Assembly: GCA_002368605.1 (NCBI GenBank)
Contig: DFEB01000038.1
Location: forward strand, 1-64,000
Reading direction: 5' to 3'
DNA: 64,000 bases
DNA from: Treponema sp. UBA3813
GTDB lineage: Bacteria > Spirochaetota > Spirochaetia > Treponematales > Treponemataceae
Part shown: one piece after another, positions 17,212-23,660 of the stretch
How the letters are laid out: the number at the start of each line of letters is the position of its first letter
Numbering within the stretch: position 1 is the stretch's first letter
Translations under genes and position numbers: made by a program
The notes under the pieces: generated by a model
Database searches by the model: none
Told to the model about the DNA's origin: nothing
The model's input: the letters and a program-made list of their open reading frames with translations, nothing else

Positions 17212-17248
17212 AAAGTTATGTGGACGCCCGCTACTTGAGGCGCTTTAG
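17212..17248 (+). repeat. Leader hairpin repeat, copy 1
   Basis: GTTATGTGGACGCCCGC at about 17213, followed by a loop and GGCGCTTTAGG. CGCC and GGCG can pair. The second copy is at 18013-18046. Each copy sits immediately upstream of an accessory ORF. Confidence 0.65.
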
Positions 17249-17263
17249 GAAATAAAAAAAATA

Positions 17264-17677
17264 ATGAAGTTTATATTTTTTTCGATTATAGGTATTTTTA
17301 TTATTTGCACTGCTCTCGTAATATATAAATTGATTTCAAGAGAACTCAAAAAAAATTCTGAAATTCAAAAAAAGATAATAAATGAATGTAAATCCGAAGA
17401 AGAAAGAAATATCGCATTAAATAAATTAAAAAGAAAAAATATAAAAAAGGGAATTATTATTGCGTTAGCTTTTTATTTAGGTCTCCCTATAATTTGTTTT
17501 CCCTGTTTATTAGTAATAAGAAAACTTTCTGTTTCTAATATAAAGCCAATTGGTTCTTATGAATTATTCAAACAAAATGGTATAACTTATTATGGAAAAC
17601 ATGACTATTCAATATTCTGTGAAAATAATGGATTTCCTGCATTTTCAACTTACAAAATCTTTGACAAAAAAAAATAA
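17264..17677 (+). CDS. Unknown membrane protein, probably the 5' part of a frameshifted gene
   Basis: A 137-residue protein with two membrane segments (about 3-23 and 65-87) separated by a lysine/glutamate-rich loop, and a C-terminal tail (ITYYGKHDYSIFCENNGF). The codon use is strongly AT-biased, unlike its neighbours. It ends in a run of nine A (17666-17674) directly before TAA. Removing one A would join the tail to the following ORF as FDKKNKTVFKTKSYEEFL, giving one protein of about 230 residues. Family unknown. The arrangement of membrane anchor plus small soluble tail in an AT-rich island recalls orphan immunity or cassette genes, which is only an inference. Confidence 0.5.
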   Translation: MKFIFFSIIGIFIICTALVIYKLISRELKKNSEIQKKIINECKSEEERNIALNKLKRKNIKKGIIIALAFYLGLPIICFPCLLVIRKLSVSNIKPIGSYELFKQNGITYYGKHDYSIFCENNGFPAFSTYKIFDKKK

Positions 17678-17957
17678 GACTGTTTTTAAAACAAAGTCTT
17701 ATGAAGAATTTCTAAATAAACTCGAAAAAATGTTTATGACCTCTAATATAAAAAAAATTAATTTTTATGGAACTTGTCTATCAGATCCAGGATATAAATC
17801 GTTAGGATATGCAATAAATAACTCTACCTTAATTGAATCTCATGAAATAGAAGAACTTCAAAATGGTCAATTAATTCATATAAGAACAATAAATGGGATA
17901 TTGATAAACATAGAATATTTATGGGATGATATGATTTGTACTTGTAAGGGAGCTTGA
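17592..17957 (+). CDS. Unknown protein, probably the 3' part of the frameshifted gene
   Basis: A 121-residue frame that overlaps the previous ORF by 86 bp. The overlap residues look like shadow coding; the sequence becomes plausible after the poly-A run (KNKTVFKTKSYEEFLNKLEK and onward, ending ICTCKGA). If it is a separate gene, an internal ATG at 17628 could serve, but neither start has a ribosome site. The best reading is the C-terminal soluble domain of a gene split by a one-base change at 17666-17674. Confidence 0.4.
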   Translation: MENMTIQYSVKIMDFLHFQLTKSLTKKNKTVFKTKSYEEFLNKLEKMFMTSNIKKINFYGTCLSDPGYKSLGYAINNSTLIESHEIEELQNGQLIHIRTINGILINIEYLWDDMICTCKGA

Positions 17958-18012
17958 AAATAATAGTTCTACACGAAGTAGATTTTCATAGAATAAATAA
18001 AAGCATAACAAA

Positions 18013-18046
18013 GGTTATGTGGACGCCCGCACTGGGGCGCTTAGGT
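18013..18046 (+). repeat. Leader hairpin repeat, copy 2
   Basis: GTTATGTGGACGCCCGC, then ACTG, then GGGCGCTTAGG; CGCCC pairs with GGGCG. Just upstream CATAAC-AAAG-GTTATG is a perfect 6-bp inverted repeat overlapping the repeat start. The copy ends 10 nt before the start of the next ORF. Confidence 0.65.
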
Positions 18047-18055
18047 TTTAAAAGT

Positions 18056-18958
18056 ATGAAGACAAGAATAGAGGGGATTCCAAATAAACCTCAGACAATT
18101 TGTATAATATCTCTTGCATTTTACGCACTCACTATGATAGCCTTTTTATGCATCAACGCTCCTGGACTTACAGATACGTCAGAAAGATTAAGGTATTGTT
18201 TACCTTGGTTGATTGGTCTTGTTATTTTATTTTGCATAACATTATCAGTTTGTTATTATTTTCCAAATATAAAAGAGTTGAAGTTAAAATTCATTAAAGA
18301 ATATTCTTTTCTTGAAGAATATGGATATCATTGTAAATCGTCATTTTATTTAAAAAAGGATAAAATAATACAATATCGTTATGTACATGATAAATTCAGT
18401 CCTATAATTTTTGTTTCATATATTAGAAGAGGTACTGTTCCATATTTGGTTACAGAAAATGAAGAATGTGTAAACATTTGGCATTTTCTAGAATATCTTG
18501 ATGAAGATAGTTACAATAGCCTAAAAGAAGATGACGATGCTTTTAAGCATTGCATGGAAATAATGATAGATTATATGAAAACTAAATCTGTATTATTTTC
18601 AAGAGAACTTGAAATATGTAAAAATTTGACTTTTTATCTTTATAACATGCCTGATTCACGCCCTGCAGAATATTGTTTGGGCTGCTATGATGGTAGTTGT
18701 TTTATAGATTTTAATATACAAAATGGTATGGTTTTCCTTGAGCGTATTTCATGTGACGGGCTTGGTTGTTTTGAAATTTCTAATTCGGAGATAACTTTGT
18801 CATTAGAAGAATCTGAAGTTTTTCAGGAAGAAATGAAAAAGAGCTCCTTTTCACAGAAGATTATACGACCTCTTGTTTTAAAACTGATTAATTTAAATGA
18901 AGATTTAATATGCGCTGATGTATTTAATCAATATCCATTGTTAAGAATTAACACATAA
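18056..18958 (+). CDS. Unknown membrane-anchored protein
   Basis: 300 residues from the ATG at 18056. An upstream in-frame TTG at 17954 would place the hairpin repeat inside the coding region, so I reject it. Two membrane segments lie near 15-35 and 50-72; the remaining about 230 residues form an acidic soluble domain. Cys pairs are visible (CLGCYDGSC), but no motif I know. It is AT-rich like its neighbours. The nearest ribosome-site candidate is the AGG at the end of the hairpin repeat. Function unknown. Confidence 0.55.
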   Translation: MKTRIEGIPNKPQTICIISLAFYALTMIAFLCINAPGLTDTSERLRYCLPWLIGLVILFCITLSVCYYFPNIKELKLKFIKEYSFLEEYGYHCKSSFYLKKDKIIQYRYVHDKFSPIIFVSYIRRGTVPYLVTENEECVNIWHFLEYLDEDSYNSLKEDDDAFKHCMEIMIDYMKTKSVLFSRELEICKNLTFYLYNMPDSRPAEYCLGCYDGSCFIDFNIQNGMVFLERISCDGLGCFEISNSEITLSLEESEVFQEEMKKSSFSQKIIRPLVLKLINLNEDLICADVFNQYPLLRINT

Positions 18959-19063
18959 AGAAACTTTTTTCTTTTATCCATGAGTTTTATTTTTGCAATT
19001 GCATTATATGCACATGGAAATACTTTAACAGACCATTCACAAATTAAGTTAAATATTAAAGTA

Positions 19064-19092
19064 TTGACTTTTTGTAAAACCGTAGTTATATT
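19064..19092 (+). promoter_or_regulatory. Promoter of the DUF3800 gene
   Basis: TTGACT (19064-19069), 17 nt, TATATT (19087-19092). The leader of about 79 nt holds a small CGAG-GTTT-CTCG hairpin, and a nine-T run follows before the GGAAG ribosome site, an attenuator-like layout. Confidence 0.65.
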
Positions 19093-19177
19093 TTAATCAA
19101 GGGTCAAGAGTGCTGCCTTTAAGTGGTGCGTCGAGGTTTCTCGCTTGGCTCTCTTTTTTTTTGTCTTGGAAGTTTTT

Positions 19178-19864
19178 ATGTACCTTTTGTATGCAGATGA
19201 CTCAGGAGTTTCATCAGATCCGAATGTAAAATACAGTGTTTTGGCAGGCTTCTCAACCTTTGAGAACCAAACTTTTTGGATTCAAAAAGCTGTGGATGAA
19301 ATCATGCTAAAACACATAGGAAGATCTGATTTAGAACTTCATGCAAGTCCTATCAGAAGCGGTAAAGGAGTTTGGAGAGGTTTTCCAAAAGATAAAAGAG
19401 AGGCGATTTTAAAAGATACTCTCAATTATATAAAAGAGAATTATCCCAGACAGTTTATCTTGTTTGGTGCTGTAATCAATAATTCAGCGGAAGATGTTCC
19501 TGAGGAATTATTCTCTCAACTTACAAGCCGATTTGACAAATACTTAAAACGGAAATTCTTGAAACATGATGAGTCTGCCAGAGGGCTTGCTATTTTTGAT
19601 AAAAGCAAAATGGAAAATCAGTATCAAAACTGGTCAAAAATCTATCAGACACTTGGAAACAGACTGAACGAAAAACTGAATAATTTTGCAGAAGTTCCTC
19701 TGTTTTTGGACTCATCAATTTCGCGTTCTATACAAGTTGCTGATTTGATTGCATTCTCTTTGTTCAGAAACTTTGAATATGGTGACGATTCTTATTATTC
19801 GATAATACAAAACTGCTTTGACAAGGAAAATAACAGACTACATGGATTATATGTGGTAGATTAA
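19178..19864 (+). CDS. DUF3800-family protein
   Basis: 228 residues from the ATG at 19178, preceded by GGAAG. The N-terminal MYLLYADDSG and the C-terminal SRSIQVADLIAFSLFRNFE are the two hallmark segments of DUF3800; they contain the conserved Asp residues (DDSG and VAD). The domain is thought to have an RNase H-like fold and often occurs near mobile elements or in accessory gene pools, but no activity is established to my knowledge. It lies alone with its own promoter at the end of the AT-rich island and is followed by an imperfect hairpin at 19868-19934. Confidence 0.8.
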   Translation: MYLLYADDSGVSSDPNVKYSVLAGFSTFENQTFWIQKAVDEIMLKHIGRSDLELHASPIRSGKGVWRGFPKDKREAILKDTLNYIKENYPRQFILFGAVINNSAEDVPEELFSQLTSRFDKYLKRKFLKHDESARGLAIFDKSKMENQYQNWSKIYQTLGNRLNEKLNNFAEVPLFLDSSISRSIQVADLIAFSLFRNFEYGDDSYYSIIQNCFDKENNRLHGLYVVD

Positions 19865-19867
19865 TAT

Positions 19868-19934
19868 CACATAACATAATTTTCAAAGCCGACAACGACT
19901 TTCGTCGGTGCGGTTTAATTTTTGGTTAAAGGTG
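19868..19934 (+). other. Imperfect hairpin downstream of DUF3800: terminator or integron attC-like site
   Basis: CACATAAC at the left and GGTTAAAGGTG at the right flank an imperfect stem in which AAAGCCG pairs with CGGTTT leaving one extra G, with an inner CGAC-TTTC-GTCG hairpin. Outer boxes plus a stem with an extrahelical base resemble an attC site. A plain terminator (T-rich tail after CGGTTT) is the main alternative. Confidence 0.35.
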
Positions 19935-19943
19935 AAAACAAAT

Positions 19944-20315
19944 TTATTTGTCTTCAAAATTTATGATGACAATATCATAGCCGGGATAGTTTTTATAAGA
20001 CAGACTTGCTTTGATTTTGCCATCATATTCCTTGTCGAGTACGATGACCAGATAACCGTCCTCCTTGATTTTCCCTTTTATGTCAGTTTCGCCGTCAATA
20101 CCTTCGACCGTAAATCTGTCTAAAATACTCGGTGCTCCGAAACCGTTATTGGATTTTTCCATTTTCTTTACGATTCCGCTAATTTTTTCAAAAGAAGAAT
20201 AGTTGTGGATTCTGATTTTATTGTAATCTTCTCCAGTTACTTTGATGCTTATGTTTTTGCAAAATGCTGAAATCGAAATCAGCGAAATAAGAAGAAACGT
20301 GATAATTTTTTTCAT
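19944..20315 (-). CDS. Small exported protein, unknown
   Basis: A 123-residue protein with a clear Sec signal peptide (about 1-19, ending SAFCK). The mature part is a small lysine-rich, probably all-beta domain (ISIKVTGEDYNKIRI ... GYDIVIINFEDK). No family recognised. The ribosome site AGGAAAA precedes the ATG. An intrinsic terminator (20331-20365) lies between it and the upstream lipoprotein gene, so it depends on readthrough or on a promoter I cannot see. Confidence 0.6.
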   Translation of the reverse strand: MKKIITFLLISLISISAFCKNISIKVTGEDYNKIRIHNYSSFEKISGIVKKMEKSNNGFGAPSILDRFTVEGIDGETDIKGKIKEDGYLVIVLDKEYDGKIKASLSYKNYPGYDIVIINFEDK

Positions 20316-20330
20316 TTTAATTTTCCTGAC

Positions 20331-20365
20331 AAAAAAAGACCGTATTTCGGCAATGAAATACGGTC
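20331..20365 (-). terminator. Intrinsic terminator after the lipoprotein gene
   Basis: A perfect 11-bp stem (GACCGTATTTC/GAAATACGGTC, 6-nt loop) followed on the minus strand by seven T. Confidence 0.85.
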
Positions 20366-20374
20366 ATCTGAATC

Positions 20375-20878
20375 TTAAAGTTCTGACATTTCAGCAAGTA
20401 CAGAATTGAATTCTTTTTCGGTTACGAATGCAAGTTTTCCGTCTGTTTCATTTGAAATTACGAAAATCGTTCCGTTATCAGTCGGTAAATTGCTTTCACC
20501 GAATATAGCAGAATCAATGAGGGCTGTTCCTTCAAATTTATAGCCCCATTTTCCTGTGATTCCTAAAAATCCGGTTTTTTTATAGTATTGAACTTTTGCA
20601 TCGACAAGGGCAACTGCTCCTGGAATTGATTCCAAGGCACTGTCCAAAGCGTTTTCAAGAACATACGAGTCAGATATTTTACTGTACTTGATGAAGAGAA
20701 ATCGTGCGTTATATTTTTTTGTTTCTGTTTTTTCTGGCATTCTTTGCATTTCACCGAGCCGTGACAAGTCTACATTTTTTGATGAGATTACAGTGAATCT
20801 TCCCAAGTCTTCGATTGAAGTACATGCTGAGAGCAAAAGGGATGCGGCGCATGTAAGAGATGCTAAAATTTTTTTCAT
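20375..20878 (-). CDS. Putative lipoprotein, unknown function
   Basis: 167 residues. The signal peptide ends in LLLSAC, a good lipobox with Cys near 19. The mature domain begins TSIEDLGRFTVISSKNVDLS and continues with a helix (LENALDSALESIPGAVALVDA) and a beta stretch (YYKKTGFLGITGKWGYKFEG). This pattern resembles small bacterial lipoproteins with a TRL-like fold, but I cannot name the family with certainty. A TAGGAG ribosome site and a TTGACA-16-TATAGT promoter lie upstream; an intrinsic terminator follows. Confidence 0.65.
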   Translation of the reverse strand: MKKILASLTCAASLLLSACTSIEDLGRFTVISSKNVDLSRLGEMQRMPEKTETKKYNARFLFIKYSKISDSYVLENALDSALESIPGAVALVDAKVQYYKKTGFLGITGKWGYKFEGTALIDSAIFGESNLPTDNGTIFVISNETDGKLAFVTEKEFNSVLAEMSEL

Positions 20879-20911
20879 TTTTAACTCCTAAAATAGAAAT
20901 GATTTAGAAAT

Positions 20912-20939
20912 ACTATATAAAAAAAAAGTATACTGTCAA
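20912..20939 (-). promoter_or_regulatory. Promoter of the lipoprotein gene
   Basis: On the minus strand TTGACA (20934-20939), 16-nt spacer, TATAGT (20912-20917). Confidence 0.65.
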
Positions 20940-21001
20940 TTAAGAGCCAGTTTCTTTTTACTGACTAACTTTGCTTTTTCTGTGCAAAAAAGCCGGAAAT
21001 A

Positions 21002-21010
21002 TGTTATATT
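21002..21010 (+). promoter_or_regulatory. Extended -10 promoter of miaA, predicted leaderless
   Basis: TGT-TATATT, then exactly 6 nt to the GTG at 21017. No ribosome site and no good -35. Confidence 0.5.
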
Positions 21011-21016
21011 ACACTC

Positions 21017-22003
21017 GTGAAAGATTTTAACTGCATTTTCGTAATCGGCCCTACCGCCGTGGGAAAGACCGCCATCGGTGTGCGCCTGGCCGACCGCTTT
21101 AACGGCGAGATTATCAGCGCGGATTCAAGACAGGTCTACAAAGGTCTTGACATCGGAAGCGGCAAGGACTTGGCGGACTACACTCTGAACGGAAAAAGCA
21201 TTCCCTATCATCTCATCGATGTATGCGATTTAAAGCGAGAGTACAATCTTTTTGACTTTCAGGAAGATTTTTACAAAGCTTTTTCCGACATCACAAGCCG
21301 GGGAAAACTCCCAATTTGCGTAGGCGGCACCGGCATGTATGTCGATTCAATCCTTCAGCACTACGACATGATTCCCTTTGTCGAAAAGCCTGGCGAGCGG
21401 GAAGAGCTTGAAAAGAAGAGTGAAAAAGAGCTGGAAGAAATCCTCACGCGTGAAAAAGAAAAGCTCCACAACACTTCCGAATTCGGTGACAAGGAGCGAA
21501 TGATAAAATCAATCCTCATAAACCGATTCAATATCTCAGAAGAGTGCAGACTTGAGCGGGAAAAGCTGCGTGCTTCCCGGCCAGAGATAAAACCGCTGGT
21601 GCTTGGAACAACCCTCGACCGCACTTTAGTTCGGGAGAGAATTGCCAAAAGACTTTCCGACCGCATGGAAGAAGGCCTCATCGAGGAAGTTGAGAATCTC
21701 CACGCCCACAAAAGCGAGAACGGGGCAGAGTGGAGCCGCCTTGAAGCCTTGGGGCTTGAATACCGTTTCGTAAGCGATTATTTACAGGGAAAATACAAAT
21801 CCAAAGAAGAAATGAAAAATCTCTTGCAGCTGGCTATCGGTCAGTTCGCGAAAAGGCAGGAAACTTGGTTCCGCTGCATGGAAAAAAAAGGAATCCAAAT
21901 CCACTGGCTTCCCCAGGAAATGAGCGTAGAAAAGCGATTCGAGGCCGCCTGTAAGATTGTGGAAGATGAAAGTTGGAGTCGAGGTTACCCGAAAATGCAA
22001 TAA
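21017..22003 (+). CDS. miaA: tRNA dimethylallyltransferase MiaA
   Basis: 328 residues. It transfers a dimethylallyl group to A37 of tRNAs that read UNN codons. The P-loop GPTAVGKTA (about 11-19), the SADSRQVYKGLDIGSGK segment and GGTGMYVDSIL are typical. The start is a GTG; no ribosome site is present and the extended -10 predicts a leaderless mRNA. The long structured terminator (22004-22099) starts right after the stop. Confidence 0.95.
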   Translation: MKDFNCIFVIGPTAVGKTAIGVRLADRFNGEIISADSRQVYKGLDIGSGKDLADYTLNGKSIPYHLIDVCDLKREYNLFDFQEDFYKAFSDITSRGKLPICVGGTGMYVDSILQHYDMIPFVEKPGEREELEKKSEKELEEILTREKEKLHNTSEFGDKERMIKSILINRFNISEECRLEREKLRASRPEIKPLVLGTTLDRTLVRERIAKRLSDRMEEGLIEEVENLHAHKSENGAEWSRLEALGLEYRFVSDYLQGKYKSKEEMKNLLQLAIGQFAKRQETWFRCMEKKGIQIHWLPQEMSVEKRFEAACKIVEDESWSRGYPKMQ

Positions 22004-22099
22004 AAAAGCGGGCGTAGGTGTGGTTCTGACAAAAAGTCGCCTGAGCTATGCTCACAGCGACTTATTTGGCAGGTTCACACCGAGAGCCCGCTTTTTTTT
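22004..22099. terminator. Long nested hairpin, element B (bidirectional terminator)
   Basis: Outer stem GCGGGC/GCCCGC, second stem GGTGT/ACACC, third stem AAAAAGTCGC/GCGACTTATTT, apical stem TGAGC-TAT-GCTCA, flanked by an A-run and an eight-T run. It is homologous to 7317-7408 with compensatory changes. It sits between convergent genes (miaA and the 72-residue ORF), so it probably terminates both. Confidence 0.75.
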
Positions 22100-22116
22100 G
22101 TGTTGTCGAGTTTTAT

Positions 22117-22335
22117 TTACGCGTTTACCGCGATTTTTTCTGTTTCAGATACTTTCGTCAAATATCCTGTGCGAACACAACTCTCAAACAAAGCCTTGCT
22201 GATGTAGTCTGTGGTCACATCATCGTATCCGTCTTTGTCGCGTACGATGCGAACGACATATCCGTCATCCATTTCACGAACGACAGTCATGTAATCTGAA
22301 TTGCTTCCAATGCTTTTAAGTGTGTATGTTCCCAT
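22117..22335 (-). CDS. Small conserved-looking protein, unknown
   Basis: 72 residues from the ATG at 22335, which has GGGAG at a good distance; a longer in-frame start upstream lacks a ribosome site. The sequence is acidic and soluble: MGTYTLKSIGSNSDYMTVV, then DDGYVVRIVRDKDGYDD, then a helix. No signal or metal motif. Convergent with miaA. Function unknown. Confidence 0.6.
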   Translation of the reverse strand: MGTYTLKSIGSNSDYMTVVREMDDGYVVRIVRDKDGYDDVTTDYISKALFESCVRTGYLTKVSETEKIAVNA

Positions 22336-22461
22336 ATTTTTCTCCCAGCCCAAATTGGACAACTTTTTCAAAATTTCCACCGCTAATGCGATGCCGTACA
22401 CTTATATTTTCGGTATACTGAAAGCAACATTTAGCTTTTTTTGCTTTTTTAAGGTGATTTT

Positions 22462-23355
22462 TTGAAAAAAACGATATTTTGTGACGCTCATATCCACCTT
22501 TCTCACTCCAAAGAGCCGCATTTTGGCGAAAATGAGCAGTATTTCTGCGTTTCATCCTGTCACTCTCAGGAAGAATTTGAATTTTTTTCGGGCGCATCCC
22601 TCACTCGCGCACTCTCGTTGTCGTGCGCTTTTCCGTTCGGGTCGGGTGTTCCGCCGCTCGGTAGCCCTCGGTCGTCCGCTTCGCTTCCGACTGGCTCCGC
22701 CACAGCTACATACCCTTGCGCTTTTATTTCCTACGGCATTCATCCACAGATTGTAACTTCTTACTTTATAAAAAATAATTTTTCTTCCATGCTTTCCTTG
22801 CTGGAATCTCTCTGTCTCTCTAGGAAAATCATCGCAATCGGGGAGTGCGGTTTCGATTTTTTTACGCCGGACTACAAAGCCAGCGCCCGTGAGCAGGAAA
22901 TCGTTTTTAACGAAGAGCTTTCTCTGGCTAAAAAGTACAATCTTCCTCTGGTGCTTCATCTCAGAAAATCAATCGAAAAAATCTTTACCTATTCAAAAGA
23001 ACTGAAAAAACTCCCTGCCGTCGTCTTTCACTCTTTTCCAGGAACGCTTCGCGAGGCCGAATCCCTTAAAAATCACGGAGTCAATGCTTATTTTTCTTTC
23101 GGAAAACCTATTTTAAATGGCAAAAAATCAGCCATAGATTGCCTTAAAAATCTTCCTCTTGAAAACATTCTCCTTGAAACAGACGCACCTTATCAAACTT
23201 TAAAGGGCGAGTCCGAGACTTTCCCCCAAGACATAAAAAGAGTCTATGAAAAGGCCTGCCAGCTAAGAAATATGAGCCTAGAAGAGTTTTCAGAAGCACT
23301 TTACAGGAATTTCCTTGCCGCTTATTCTGTCAGGACTTTTACCGCTTCTTTATAA
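22462..23355 (+). CDS. TatD-family metal-dependent deoxyribonuclease, with in-frame insertion
   Basis: 297 residues, TTG start with AAGGTG 5 nt upstream. TatD motifs in order: DAHIHL (8-13), ISYGIHP, AIGECGFDFF, LVLHLRKS, VFHSFPG, LLETDAPY; all metal ligands are present. TatD enzymes hydrolyse DNA, mostly 3' ends. Between DAHIHL and GIHP there are about 98 residues, roughly 40 more than I expect. The extra segment (Ser/Pro/Gly/Arg-rich) is encoded by the GC-rich stretch at 22590-22721, unlike the rest of the gene. The end overlaps the convergent Hpt gene by 34 bp. Confidence 0.85.
   Translation: MKKTIFCDAHIHLSHSKEPHFGENEQYFCVSSCHSQEEFEFFSGASLTRALSLSCAFPFGSGVPPLGSPRSSASLPTGSATATYPCAFISYGIHPQIVTSYFIKNNFSSMLSLLESLCLSRKIIAIGECGFDFFTPDYKASAREQEIVFNEELSLAKKYNLPLVLHLRKSIEKIFTYSKELKKLPAVVFHSFPGTLREAESLKNHGVNAYFSFGKPILNGKKSAIDCLKNLPLENILLETDAPYQTLKGESETFPQDIKRVYEKACQLRNMSLEEFSEALYRNFLAAYSVRTFTASL
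22590..22721. repeat. GC-rich in-frame insertion within the tatD-like gene
   Basis: About 132 bp, a multiple of three, much richer in G+C than its surroundings, with repeated TCGGT/CCGCT/CGCTTCC words and bounded by GCGC words (22591 and about 22718). It adds about 44 codons without a stop. It looks like a small repeat element tolerated inside a coding region, comparable in kind to Rickettsia palindromic elements. Confidence 0.55.
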
Positions 23356-23660
23356 TCCTCAAACATTTCTTCAACCAGAGGTTGGGCTTCTCCATCGCTT
23401 TTTCCGCGGAGCAGGTCTTCAAGTTTTTGCCCTGATGTCTTGAGTTTTTCCATGCAGAGCTGGCGGGCGGCTCCCTTTGTTGCGTGGACATAACTTGCCG
23501 CCTCGCTCATCTTTCCGCTTGCGATTAGATTTTCTAGGACTTTCTTTTCAAATTTATTTTCTTCAAGGAAAGAATCAATGAGAATCTGAAGCAAGTCCTC
23601 GTCATTGTCCAAAAGGTCAAGGGCGGCTTTTCTGTCAAATACAGGAAGTTTATCGCTCAT
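23322..23660 (-). CDS. Histidine phosphotransfer (Hpt) domain protein
   Basis: 112 residues forming a single Hpt helical bundle. The phospho-accepting His59 is in SYVHATKGAARQL, the typical H-x-x-K-G context. It relays phosphate between a hybrid kinase and a response regulator; neither partner is adjacent. I start at the ATG at 23660 (MSDKLPVFD) because the longer frame upstream only overlaps the fumarase gene. It overlaps the fumarase 3' end by 11 bp and the convergent tatD-like gene by 34 bp. Confidence 0.88.
   Translation of the reverse strand: MSDKLPVFDRKAALDLLDNDEDLLQILIDSFLEENKFEKKVLENLIASGKMSEAASYVHATKGAARQLCMEKLKTSGQKLEDLLRGKSDGEAQPLVEEMFEDYKEAVKVLTE

Noticed and set aside
17954..18055. 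TTG start extending the second island protein
   Set aside because: It would translate the hairpin repeat, and the ribosome-like AAGGGAG is only 1 nt from the TTG.
22048..22299. ORF running out of the long hairpin element B
   Set aside because: It reads through the terminator and is antisense to the 72-residue gene.
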